Below are positions 34,804 through 44,500 of a DNA stretch of 64,000 nt, piece by piece. Origin of the DNA: RGIG4034 sp045628945 (lineage in GTDB: Bacteria; Bacillota; Clostridia; Lachnospirales; Lachnospiraceae); NCBI GenBank assembly GCA_045628945.1, contig JAZQQG010000024.1, positions 1 to 64,000 on the forward strand, read 5' to 3'. How positions within the stretch are numbered: position 1 is the stretch's first letter; the number at the start of each line of letters is the position of its first letter. Both the position numbers and the translations under genes were made by a program. The notes under the pieces are model-generated. The model made no database searches, was not told where the DNA came from, and saw only the letters and a program-made list of their open reading frames with translations.

Positions 34804-35736
34804 TTATCTCGACTGCAATGCCTCTTCAATATCCTTCTTCATATCCAGCACTGCTTCTCTTGCCGCATCTGCGAATCCGGCTTCACCGAAGGAAGCATAC
34901 TTCTCCTGCTGATAAGCACCGATGATGCCACGGGAGGAGTTCACGATTGCACCCAGGCCGTCTTCGTTAAAGAAATGAACCAGATCCTTACCCTTACCAC
35001 CCTGAGCACCGTAACCGGGAACCAGAATGAAAGTGTTGGGCATTAACTGACGAAGAATCTTACCCTGTTCCGGATAGGTCGCACCGACTACCGCACCGAC
35101 ATAATTATATCTGCCGTTTGCAGGTTTACACTGCTCGCCCCATTCGGCAACCTTCTCCCCTACCAATTCATATAAGGGACGACCGTCAATCTGGCGATCC
35201 TGGAACTCTCCACTGCTGGGATTGCTGGTCTTCACCAAGACAAAGATTCCCTTGCCTTCCTCAGCGCAGACATCCATGAAGGGCTTCACACCATCGGTTC
35301 CCAGATAGGGATTTACGGTAGCAAAATCCTCGTCAAATCCGGAGAGCTTCTTGGACCCTACGGTAACGCTTCCCAGATGTCCGAGCGCATATGCCGTAGA
35401 GGTCGAACCGATATCACCACGCTTAATATCACCGATGACAACCAGTCCTTTCTCATGGCAGTAGTCAACCGTCTTCTTATAAGCAATTAATCCCGGAATG
35501 CCGAACTGCTCATACATCGCAATCTGAGGCTTTACAGCAGGAACCAGATCGCAGATTGCATCTACAAGTCCTTTATTGTACTGTAAAATCGCCTCTGCAA
35601 CAGCCTCCAGAGACTCTCCCTGTTCCTTCATAGCCTTCTCAACCAGGAACTTCGGAATCAACTTTAACGTAGGGTCAAGGCCTACGACAATCGGCGCATT
35701 GGTTGCCTGAATTTTCTGAATCAGCGTGTTAATCAT
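34804..35736 (-). CDS. pyrF: Orotidine 5'-phosphate decarboxylase
   Basis: A 310-residue decarboxylase forming UMP, the last step of de novo UMP synthesis. VVGLDPTL, the catalytic GDIKRGDIGSTS and PGYGAQGGKGKDL identify the longer PyrF subfamily (about 300 residues rather than 230). It is the last gene of nrdD-Nudix-pyrF, 39 bases after the Nudix-like gene, linking pyrimidine synthesis to deoxynucleotide production. A hairpin terminator follows. Confidence 0.95.
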   Translation of the reverse strand: MINTLIQKIQATNAPIVVGLDPTLKLIPKFLVEKAMKEQGESLEAVAEAILQYNKGLVDAICDLVPAVKPQIAMYEQFGIPGLIAYKKTVDYCHEKGLVVIGDIKRGDIGSTSTAYALGHLGSVTVGSKKLSGFDEDFATVNPYLGTDGVKPFMDVCAEEGKGIFVLVKTSNPSSGEFQDRQIDGRPLYELVGEKVAEWGEQCKPANGRYNYVGAVVGATYPEQGKILRQLMPNTFILVPGYGAQGGKGKDLVHFFNEDGLGAIVNSSRGIIGAYQQEKYASFGEAGFADAAREAVLDMKKDIEEALQSR

Positions 35737-35775
35737 TGTTCTTGTTCTCCATTCTTATTTTTCAAAAGAAGGCGC

Positions 35776-36177
35776 CTATAATTCGACGCCTTCAAGATCC
35801 TTTAATACATATCGGTTCTCAATATAATAATCAAACTTATCCCTCGGAATCCATTCCCATTCTCCATACTCCTCAGGAAGTACGAAGGAAGACTCATCCG
35901 CATCCACGGATAACAGATAAGCAATTCCGACACACTGGGTGTCTCCCAGCATATTGGTCCAGGTATAGACAATTCGATCAATCTTGCTCTCTACTCCCAG
36001 GGTCTCCAACACAACACGGAGAACCGCATCATCGGGGGATTCCCCTTTCTGAATCACGCCGTCGAAAAATTCCCAAACAAACGGATCCGGGATGCGATCA
36101 TCCATCCAGTGCTTGATAACCAGATATTTATTGTCCTTTTTTACAATGCCCTTTACACGGACAAACATATCATGCAT
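35776..36177 (-). CDS. Nudix-fold protein with degenerate Nudix box
   Basis: A 133-residue Nudix-fold protein. The box region is G40-x5-E46-x7-R54-V-V-L-E58-T-L-G-V62. The canonical pattern is GX5EX7REUXEEXGU, so the glutamate after R54 is valine and the second of the final pair is threonine. Two of the three usual metal ligands are therefore missing. It may be a weak or inactive hydrolase, or a regulator or sensor. The start has AGGAGG seven bases upstream. It lies 16 bases after nrdD and 39 before pyrF, so it is probably part of nucleotide metabolism. Confidence 0.75.
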   Translation of the reverse strand: MHDMFVRVKGIVKKDNKYLVIKHWMDDRIPDPFVWEFFDGVIQKGESPDDAVLRVVLETLGVESKIDRIVYTWTNMLGDTQCVGIAYLLSVDADESSFVLPEEYGEWEWIPRDKFDYYIENRYVLKDLEGVEL

Positions 36178-36193
36178 ACTCGCCCCTCCTCAA

Positions 36194-38584
36194 TTACACA
36201 TTCAGAAGAGCACGATTCTCTGCAAACTTTTTGATATTGGAGGCGTTCACATACTTCTTCGTCTCGCCACCGTTAACCGTCACCAGAGTAGGTGCCTGCA
36301 TAACACCGTAGCGGCTCGTAAGCTCCATATTCTCCTCGGCATCAATCAGGATATAATTCACATCCTTCAGATATTCCTTGGCAAGCTTACAGTTCGGGCA
36401 GGTCTTGGTCGTGAAAAGATAATTCACATCCGTAGGCTCTTCTACACTAACTGTAACATCTTTATCATAATTCGACAAGGTCACAACCTGTGAGGAAGGT
36501 CTTTTTAAAGAAGAACGGTCGATATCATATACCACTCTCTTCTGGAACTCCTGGGATTTACCGTCGTTCCAGTTCTGAACCGGACGATAGTAGCCTGTGA
36601 TACGGCTGTATACTTCTGTCTTGCGTCCGCAATGAGGGCAGGTATACTGCTCTCCGGAGATATAGCCGTGTTCCTGACAGATGGAATAGGTAGGCGACAT
36701 CGTGTAATATGGAAGCTTGTAGTTGGTAGCAATGGTTCTTACCAGGTTTGCTGCCGCCTTCCAATCCGGAAGCTTCTCTCCCAGGAATGCATGGAATACG
36801 GTACCGGAGGTGTACAGTGTCTGTAACTCATCCTGAATATCCAGTGCATCAAAAATATCATAAGTATAGTCAACGGGCAGATGAGAGGAGTTCGTATAGA
36901 ACGGGGTCTCACCGGGCTTGGCTGCGGTCTTAATGCTGGGCCACTTCTTCACATCATGCTTTGCAAGACGATAGGAAGTACTCTCTGCAGGAGTTGCCTC
37001 CAGGTTATAGAGATCCCCGTACTGCTCCTGATAATCGGAGAGACGACTTCTCATATGATTCAGAACTTCCTTCGTGAATTCCTGGGTCTTTTCATTGGTC
37101 ATATCCGCACGTAACCAGTTGGCATTTAAGCCCGCCTCGTTCATACCCAAAAGACCAATCGTGGAGAAATGATTATCGAAGCTTCCCAGATATCTCTTGG
37201 TATAAGGATACAAACCTTCTTCCAAAAGCTTATTGATGACGCCACGCTTAATCTTAAGAGATCTCGCTGCGATATCCATCATACGGTTCAGACGCTTGTA
37301 GAAATCATCCTTGGAGGAGGACAGGTAGGCAATTCGGGGCATATTAATGGTAACAACGCCCACGCTACCGGTACTCTCGCCGGAGCCGAAGAAACCGCCG
37401 GTCTTCTTACGAAGTTCACGAAGATCCAGTCTTAAACGACAGCACATGGAACGAACATCACTGGGCTGCATATCGGAATTAATGTAATTTGAGAAGTAAG
37501 GAGTACCGTACTTTGCCGTCATCTCAAAAAGAAGACGATTGTTCTCGGTATCGGACCAGTCAAAATCTCTGGTAATGGAATAGGTAGGAATCGGATACTG
37601 GAATCCACGGCCATTGGCATCACCCTCAATCATGGTCTCGATGAAGGCCTTGTTGACCATATCCATCTCTGCCTTGCAATCCTTGTACTTGAAGTTCATC
37701 TCCTCGCCGCCGACAATTGCAGGAAGCTCCGCCAGGTCATCGGGAACGGTCCAGTCTAAGGTAATATTGGAGAAGGGTGCCTGGGTACCCCAACGGGAAG
37801 GAGTATTCACGCCGTAGATGAACGCTTCAATGCACTTCTTAACCTCTGCGTAGGACAGGTTATCCGCCTTAACAAAAGGAGCCAGGTAGGTATCAAAAGA
37901 GGAGAATGCCTGAGCACCGGCCCATTCATTCTGCATAATTCCAAGGAAATTCACCATCTGGTTGCACAGAACGGAAAGGTGCTTCGCAGGCGCACTGGTA
38001 ATCTTACCGGGAATACCGCCCAAGCCTTCCTTAATCAACTGCTTCAGGGACCAACCTGCACAGTAACCGGTTAACATTGACAGATCATGAATATGAATAT
38101 CCGCATTACGATGTGCATCTGCGATTTCTTCATCATAAATCTCGGACAGCCAATAGTTTGCGGTAACGGCACCGGAGTTGGACAGAATCAAACCACCGAC
38201 CGAGTAAGTAACGGTGGAGTTCTCTTTTACACGCCAGTCCTCTACCTTCACATAGCTGTTCACTACATCCTTATAGTCCAAAATGGTGGAGTTCATCGTA
38301 CGTAACTTCTCACGCTGCTTACGATAGAGAATAAAAGCCTTCGCAACCTCGGCATAGCCGGCCTGCTCCAGAACCTTCTCAACGCTATCCTGAATATCCT
38401 CGACACTGATATTGCCGTCCTTCACCTTCGACTGAAAATCGGAAGTGACACGAAGAGACAACAAATCGATGATATCATTCGTATATCCAACCTCTGTCGC
38501 AACAAAGGCCTTCATGATGGCATCACTGATTCTTGATAAGTTAAAATCATCCGTCTTGCCATCTCTTTTCACTACTGTAAACAT
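36194..38584 (-). CDS. nrdD: Anaerobic ribonucleoside-triphosphate reductase with C-terminal thioredoxin-like domain
   Basis: A 796-residue class III ribonucleotide reductase, the oxygen-sensitive enzyme making deoxynucleotides. There is an N-terminal ATP-cone (about 1-95), active-site cysteines around SMCCRLRLDLREL, a zinc site (C636, C649, C652) and the glycyl-radical site G664 in RITGYYRPV. After this a linker leads to a thioredoxin/glutaredoxin-like domain (about 720-796) with CPNC at 729-732. This fused domain may be the electron donor. I chose the ATG at 38584 with GGAGG eight bases upstream; the longer frame would run through the promoter. No nrdG activase is in the window. NrdR-box-like sites lie upstream. 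Confidence 0.95.
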   Translation of the reverse strand: MFTVVKRDGKTDDFNLSRISDAIMKAFVATEVGYTNDIIDLLSLRVTSDFQSKVKDGNISVEDIQDSVEKVLEQAGYAEVAKAFILYRKQREKLRTMNSTILDYKDVVNSYVKVEDWRVKENSTVTYSVGGLILSNSGAVTANYWLSEIYDEEIADAHRNADIHIHDLSMLTGYCAGWSLKQLIKEGLGGIPGKITSAPAKHLSVLCNQMVNFLGIMQNEWAGAQAFSSFDTYLAPFVKADNLSYAEVKKCIEAFIYGVNTPSRWGTQAPFSNITLDWTVPDDLAELPAIVGGEEMNFKYKDCKAEMDMVNKAFIETMIEGDANGRGFQYPIPTYSITRDFDWSDTENNRLLFEMTAKYGTPYFSNYINSDMQPSDVRSMCCRLRLDLRELRKKTGGFFGSGESTGSVGVVTINMPRIAYLSSSKDDFYKRLNRMMDIAARSLKIKRGVINKLLEEGLYPYTKRYLGSFDNHFSTIGLLGMNEAGLNANWLRADMTNEKTQEFTKEVLNHMRSRLSDYQEQYGDLYNLEATPAESTSYRLAKHDVKKWPSIKTAAKPGETPFYTNSSHLPVDYTYDIFDALDIQDELQTLYTSGTVFHAFLGEKLPDWKAAANLVRTIATNYKLPYYTMSPTYSICQEHGYISGEQYTCPHCGRKTEVYSRITGYYRPVQNWNDGKSQEFQKRVVYDIDRSSLKRPSSQVVTLSNYDKDVTVSVEEPTDVNYLFTTKTCPNCKLAKEYLKDVNYILIDAEENMELTSRYGVMQAPTLVTVNGGETKKYVNASNIKKFAENRALLNV

Positions 38585-38627
38585 ATTTCGAACCTCCCCA
38601 TATATAGCGAAATCACCATTTGAATTC

Positions 38628-38656
38628 ATTGTAGCAAACCGCGTTTTTTCAGTCAA
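38628..38656 (-). promoter_or_regulatory. nrdD: Sigma-A promoter of nrdD
   Basis: On the minus strand, -35 TTGACT (38656-38651) and -10 TACAAT (38633-38628) are 17 bases apart. Confidence 0.75.
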
Positions 38657-38662
38657 GAGAAA

Positions 38663-38709
38663 ATACCATATCTTTCGCATAACCTTTATGTAAACACAAG
38701 ATATAGTGT
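38663..38709 (-). promoter_or_regulatory. Tandem NrdR boxes upstream of nrdD
   Basis: On the minus strand, ACACTATATCTTGTGT (38709-38694) matches the NrdR box consensus acaCwAtATaTwGTgt with one difference. A second, degenerate copy GCGAAAGATATGGTAT lies at 38678-38663. The starts are 31 bases apart, three helical turns, which is the typical spacing for NrdR box pairs. NrdR is the ATP/dATP-sensing repressor of ribonucleotide reductases. Both sites lie just upstream of the -35. Confidence 0.7.
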
Positions 38710-38736
38710 CCCATCCACAAATGCCCATTTTACGTG

Positions 38737-38766
38737 CAAAAAAGCACCCTGCAGATGCAAGATGCT
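38737..38766 (-). terminator. Second terminator candidate between the cyclase and nrdD
   Basis: On the minus strand, AGCATC (38766-38761) pairs with GGTGCT (38748-38743) with an inner TGCA-TC-TGCA element, followed by a run of T. It is downstream of the cyclase gene and just before the nrdD control region. Confidence 0.45.
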
Positions 38767-38823
38767 AGATGTTGGGTTTACATAATGTTGTTTTCTTCTG
38801 CCTTTCCCCTCTCACTTTTTGTG

Positions 38824-38865
38824 AAAAACGGCAAATTCTGTGGGCTCGTTTTATGCTCTTTTGCC
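38824..38865 (-). terminator. Terminator candidate after the GGDEF-TPR gene
   Basis: On the minus strand, GGCAAA (38865-38860) pairs with TTTGCC (38835-38830), then G and TTTTT. The loop is long (24 bases), so it is a moderate call. The cyclase stop is at 38899. Confidence 0.5.
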
Positions 38866-38898
38866 ACGGAAAAAAGTACTAATTCTATGAGGTCCACA

Positions 38899-41412
38899 TC
38901 ATCTTGTTCCCAGGAACTTTGCCTCTCGTTTGGCAGCCTCGTCATCCGGGTAACTCTCAAGGTAGGTAGCCAGAAGGCTTTTGGCCTGTTCAAACTCTCC
39001 GAGATACTCATAGGCCACGATTTCATTATAACGCAAGGTCTGGCGAAGAGAGGTATCCTCCAGTGTCAAAGCAGTCTGGAAGGCTTCCAGCGCACCGGAA
39101 GCATCTCCCTGCTTCAGTTTGCAGATTCCCAGTTCATTGTAGACCGTGGCGCTCTTGGTGTTGGACTGCAAATACTTCGAATATAAAGAAATCACATAAT
39201 TGAGATTTCCGGCTTCCATATAGGCACGCCCCAAAAACATCATAACTTCCGGAGTATCATGCTTCTTATAGGCCTGTTCCAAGTATGTGCAGGCATTTTC
39301 GTAATCGCCGAGATAATAACAGATTCGTCCTTTATCATAGGAAGACATGGCGGAATTTTCTCGCTCCATCACCTCGGAGAGATACTCATCCCCCTTCTCC
39401 TCATAGCCTTTCGCCGCCAGGCAGCTGTAGATATCGATATAAGCGGAATAATCCGTTTTCTCTAACGAGATGGTCTTGTTAAAGTCCTCAATGGCACCGT
39501 CGAAATCCCCATTCTCCAAGCGGGCAATTCCGCGAAGATAGTAGCATTCTTTATTCTTCGGGCGAAGACCGATGATCGCATCATAGCAGGTAATGGCATC
39601 CTCATAATTGCCAAGCTTGGAATACGATACCGCCAGATAATAGTTAATATCATACTCCAATTCACTAATATTGCCATCCGAAGCCCCCAAAGCCTCCAAA
39701 AAAGCCTCCACCGCAAGGGCATATTTCCCTTGTCCCATATAAGCAAGACCGTAGGCTCGCTTTACCTGAATCGTATCCTCATGGGCCTCTTCCGCCGCCT
39801 TAAGCTCCGTAAGTGCAGAATCGTATTCCGTGTCCTTCACATAGCTGATGGCTTGCTTCACATGTGCGGTTCCCGCCTTCTTGCCACAGCCGGTTAATAA
39901 CCCGGATACCGCAAGCAAAAGAACAATCGTTAGCGTCGTACCGACTTCGCCCGCCCGTTTCGCAAGTCGCTCCAGTGCGGTCTCGGTTTGCGGTGCTTGA
40001 ACAGTTTCCGGCATTTCGGCAGCTTCCGATGCTTCGCTCTCTTCCGAAGGTTCTTCGGTCTCCGATACTTCGGTGGCGTCCTCTGCGGGCACCTCGTCCG
40101 GGATGACGGTAATAATCTGATTTCGTCCATGCTCTTTTGCATAATAGAGTCGACGATCTGCCTCGGCAATCTCCGCTAAGACATTCTCCGACACGCCGCC
40201 CTCCGTGATACCGAAGGACATCGTAACCCGAATGCGGTCCTCCCCGCTCTCAATGACCAGTCCGCGAATGGTATTTAAGATTCCCTCCAGAATCTCATGG
40301 GACTGTTCCACCGTATACTCCTCAAAAACAATCAGGAACTCCTCACCGCCCCAACGGGCAACAAACCCTTTTCCGCTCATTCCTTCGGAAAGCGTACGGG
40401 CCACATTCTTAAGAACCACGTCGCCGGCCTCGTGACCGTAGGTATCATTTACTTTTTTGAAGAAATCAATGTCACCGATAGCAACACTGTAATGCTCCCC
40501 GCGTTTCTGAGCATTGGCAAATTTCTGTGCGATTTTCTTATCGCCGGTACGACGGTTCAAGAGACCCGTCAGGCCGTCACGCTCCACCAGTTTGCGAAGC
40601 GAGCCCTGCACCTTGGTCGTAAAACGCCCCATCTCACCAAGCTCATCGTCTCGATTTGCCACAACATAATCCAGCTCAACGTCCAGGTTCCCCTTAGACA
40701 TCTCGCGAAGAAAATCCATCATACGGGTAATCACATGAACAATCTTCTTGGAGAAGAAAGTCAAAAGCACGGCGGTAATAATCGCCGCTGCCACCATAAT
40801 GCAAAGGATCCAGCCAAGGCTTCCGTACACCTTCCCGTTCACATCACCGCTCTCCCGGGCGACCGCAATCATGCCGACCGTCTCTCCTGCAGCATCCCGA
40901 ATCGGCATATAATATGCAAAATAGTGAATCTTACCGATTACCACATTATCGAAAAAAGCAGTTTTCCCGCCCGCGAGCACGCGCCGAACGATTTCGTCGC
41001 TGGCATAGCTTCCGACTGCGCGTTTCTCTTTTTCCTCAATGGTGGTCAGCATACGAATCTTATCATAGAAAACGGTAATATCGACACCGGTCTCACGCTT
41101 CACACTGTCAATATACGCAAATTCGCCACTCAGATCCACATCCCCCTTATGGAAGCCCACAATGGTTCCGTTCTCATCCAATTCGGTCGCGAACTCGCCT
41201 GCGTACATGGTATCATAGGCATGCAACACGGAAACGGCCACTCCCTCGAGACCGGTCTTCGTCTGCTCCTTGATGCTTCTTGTGTAATAGAAGCCCACGA
41301 AAAGCATAATCACAAAGGCAAAGCCCAGTAACGGAAGCAAGGTCATCTTTAAGAATTGTCCGTAGAGTTTGCCGACTTTTTTATTCTTTTTTGACTCAGT
41401 TCTGTCTGTCAT
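38899..41412 (-). CDS. Diguanylate cyclase fused to a TPR lipoprotein-like module
   Basis: An 837-residue membrane protein. Helix 1 is at about 22-44, an extracytoplasmic sensor at about 45-195, helix 2 at about 199-220 and a HAMP-like segment at about 220-272. The GGDEF domain has active-site GGEEF (355-359) and no RxxD inhibitory site before it. An acidic linker (about 437-480) then leads to a third hydrophobic stretch TLTIVLLLAVSGLLTGC (about 493-509), which looks like a lipoprotein signal with lipobox, followed by TPR repeats to the end. The topology puts the GGDEF inside and the TPRs outside. I chose the ATG at 41412 (GGAG six bases upstream) over a TTG 13 codons earlier. Confidence 0.82.
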   Translation of the reverse strand: MTDRTESKKNKKVGKLYGQFLKMTLLPLLGFAFVIMLFVGFYYTRSIKEQTKTGLEGVAVSVLHAYDTMYAGEFATELDENGTIVGFHKGDVDLSGEFAYIDSVKRETGVDITVFYDKIRMLTTIEEKEKRAVGSYASDEIVRRVLAGGKTAFFDNVVIGKIHYFAYYMPIRDAAGETVGMIAVARESGDVNGKVYGSLGWILCIMVAAAIITAVLLTFFSKKIVHVITRMMDFLREMSKGNLDVELDYVVANRDDELGEMGRFTTKVQGSLRKLVERDGLTGLLNRRTGDKKIAQKFANAQKRGEHYSVAIGDIDFFKKVNDTYGHEAGDVVLKNVARTLSEGMSGKGFVARWGGEEFLIVFEEYTVEQSHEILEGILNTIRGLVIESGEDRIRVTMSFGITEGGVSENVLAEIAEADRRLYYAKEHGRNQIITVIPDEVPAEDATEVSETEEPSEESEASEAAEMPETVQAPQTETALERLAKRAGEVGTTLTIVLLLAVSGLLTGCGKKAGTAHVKQAISYVKDTEYDSALTELKAAEEAHEDTIQVKRAYGLAYMGQGKYALAVEAFLEALGASDGNISELEYDINYYLAVSYSKLGNYEDAITCYDAIIGLRPKNKECYYLRGIARLENGDFDGAIEDFNKTISLEKTDYSAYIDIYSCLAAKGYEEKGDEYLSEVMERENSAMSSYDKGRICYYLGDYENACTYLEQAYKKHDTPEVMMFLGRAYMEAGNLNYVISLYSKYLQSNTKSATVYNELGICKLKQGDASGALEAFQTALTLEDTSLRQTLRYNEIVAYEYLGEFEQAKSLLATYLESYPDDEAAKREAKFLGTR

Positions 41413-41483
41413 TCGAGTCTCCGTTTCTTCACTCTTCCCGTTTTTCCTCAAACAAGAATTATTCGGGGAAGGATTTACTATTT

Positions 41484-41522
41484 ATTTTATCATACTTTCC
41501 GACATTGACAACCACATTGACA
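41484..41522. promoter_or_regulatory. Divergent promoter region between the cyclase and lacZ
   Basis: ACATTGACA is repeated at 41502-41510 and 41514-41522, each giving a plus-strand TTGACA -35, but no strong -10 follows. On the minus strand, TTGTCA (41511-41506) and TAAAAT (41489-41484) with a 16-base spacer could drive the cyclase. The overlap suggests mutual interference or shared regulation. Confidence 0.4.
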
Positions 41523-41574
41523 AGGTTTTCCCCCTTTGTTAAGGTTAATTCAGACAAATAAACAGGAGGTACTT

Positions 41575-44500
41575 ATGGAGTCTCTTTCTACAATATTACG
41601 TTATCACGAGGATCTCAGTGTTTTTCATGTAAACACGCTTCCTCCTCATGCATATTTTCTGCCGTACCCGGCATCGGATTTCTCCCCCGAGGAGTATCAG
41701 GCGGACCCCTATTCCTACATCGGCGGCCGTCTCTATGACAATCCCCTGCTGCATTCTCTGAACGGCAATTGGGAGTTCGAGTACTACGAATCTCCCAAGG
41801 ATCTGCCTGCAACCCTTGAGGAAATCTCGTACCACCGCACCATTCCCGTGCCCTCCAACTGGCAATTATACGGTTTTGATGCGCCACAGTATACCAACCT
41901 GCGTTATCCGATTCCCTTCGATCCGCCCTACGTTCCGGATGCGAATCCGACCGGAGTCTATCGACGTTTCTTTGAGTCCCCCGCCTTGGACAAAAAGATC
42001 ATTTTAACCTTCGAGGGCGTGGATTCCTGCTACTATGTATTCGTCAACGGTTCCTTCGTCGGCTACCATCAGGTCTCCCATTCCACGGGGGAATGGGACA
42101 TCACCGAGTATCTGCGTCCCGAAATGAACGAGCTGATTGTCATCGTATTAAAATACTGCGACGGAACGTATTTGGAAGACCAGGATAAATGGCGTATGTC
42201 CGGAATCTTCCGTGATGTATATCTGGTGGAGCGTGACAAAGAGACCTTGACCGATTATCGAATCACTGCGGATGAGAAACAGATTCGTTTTACTGCCTCT
42301 GCTGAGTCTTCCGCAAATCCTACTCTCACCCTCTATGGACCTGACGGAACCGTCATCACGCAGAAATCCGGCCTTGAGGCCGTCTTTGAGCCGGACTGTC
42401 CCATTCTATGGAACGCCGAGAACCCGCAGCTGTATCTTTTGACTATCAAGGTCAATAATGAGATTATACCGGAATTCGTAGGAATGCGCACCATTTCCAT
42501 CTCGGACGGCATTGTACTTCTGAACGGCCGTCCCGTCACCTTCCGGGGTGTCAATCGTCACGATTCCTATCCGGACACCGGAGCCTATGCAAGCTACCGC
42601 CAGGTGCTTCGCGATCTGGAGCTGATGAAAGAATACAACGTGAATGCTCTCCGTACCTCGCACTATCCGAATGCTCCTTTCCTCTATCAGCTCTGTGACC
42701 TCTTAGGTCTCTACGTCATTGATGAGGCGGATGTCGAAACCCACGGTTGTACCGACGTCTACAATATGTACCGCAAGGAGTACGATTACAACGGAATCTC
42801 TCTGATTGCGGAAGATCCCCGCTTCGAGGCGGCAATTACCGACCGCCATACCCTCTTGGTGAAGCGGGATGTGAATCGTCCCTGTGTAGTCTTTTGGTCG
42901 CTCGGCAACGAAAGCGGGTATGGTGAGAACTTCCGTGCCGGCATTCGTACGATTCGCGCCTTAGACTCTACCCGCCTTGTTCATTACGAAGGCTCCTGTC
43001 ATAAACTGGAAGCACGTCCCGAAAATGATCTGGACCTCGTATCCCGTATGTATCCGGACACCTTCTACGTTGCCGGCTACCCGACAAGTGAGCCGGAAGC
43101 CTTCGGTCGTCCGCTGGTTCTCTGTGAATACTGTCATGCCATGGGCAACGGCCCCGGCGACCTGCAGGACTACTGGACCGCCATCGATCACAATCCGCAC
43201 GTCTGCGGTGCCTTCGTCTGGGAATGGGCCGATCACGGTCTTCTTTTCAATCCGATTGCCTATGCGGACTCTTCCATCTACGATACCGAGGAAACAAAGC
43301 TCCGCTATCGCTACGGTGGCGACTACGAAGAGATCGTTCACGACGGAAACTTCTGCATGGATGCACTTTTCTACCCGGATCGTACTCCGCATACCGGTGC
43401 GTTGGAGATGAAGAATGTCTACCGCCCCCTTACCGTGGACCAAACGAACGACACCTTTACCTTCCGTAACCGCTACGCCTTTACCGAAATCGGCGACCGG
43501 GATCTGATTCGCTATGAGGTAAAGGATCTCGGAAAGCTCATCACCGAGGGTTGTGTGGAACTTGTGATTCCGGCCGACAGTTCCGTAGAACTTGCCACCA
43601 CGGATTTCCTTCCCGAGTCCGTATTTGACTATATCCGTTCCTGCGAAGACGGTTGCGTTTTCCCGGATTGTCCCACCGTACTTCCGAATCGAAACCATCA
43701 CCATGTGACAATTACCTTTTTCCATGAGAAACGCGGACTGACCGTCGGCTTTGACCAGTTTGACTTATATCGAAAGCTCCCTGCGCCGGTATCCTCCGAT
43801 TCTTCCTTGACATCGAGGGACACGAAGACCACCAGCGAATCCTCGCCGGAGTTTCCGAAGATCGTTAATGAATATGACAAGTATGTCATAACGCTCGCAA
43901 CCCGCACGATTACGGTATCCAAGAAGACTTCTATGATTACTTCTATCCTTGAGAATGGAGAAGAACTTCTGGATGCCCCCTGCGACATAACGCTCTTCCG
44001 TGCCCCGACCGACAATGACGTAAACGCGAAGCAGGAATGGAATCGAACCTTCTTAGCCCATGTCCGTCCCAAGGTATATTCGATTCATCAGGAAGGCAAT
44101 CGCATCCACGCAAAGCTCTCCCTCGGCTACATGGTCTATCGTCCGGTAGCAGACCTTGCCTTAACCTACACCTTTGATGCAGATTCCGTACAGGTTGCCT
44201 TCGAGGTTACACTCCCCAAAGAGCAGACCAACCTTCCTCGTTTCGGCATGCGAATGTATCTGAAGAAGGCCCTCGATCATGTGACCTATGCAGGGTACGG
44301 TCCCAAGGAATCCTACTGTGACAAGAAAAACGCAAGTGTTTTTGACTTGTTTAGTCAAAGTATTGGTGAGCAGTACGAGCCCTATGTAAAGCCCCAGGAA
44401 CACGGCTCCCATTACGGCTGTGAGCTGGTAACCGTCAAGAGTTCTTCCAGAGATGCTCGGATTCCGTCCCTTACGATTACCGCTCCGACTTCCTTTAGCA

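Noticed and set aside
40297..41331. 344-codon plus-strand frame inside the cyclase gene
   Set aside because: Antisense shadow of the GGDEF and sensor regions.
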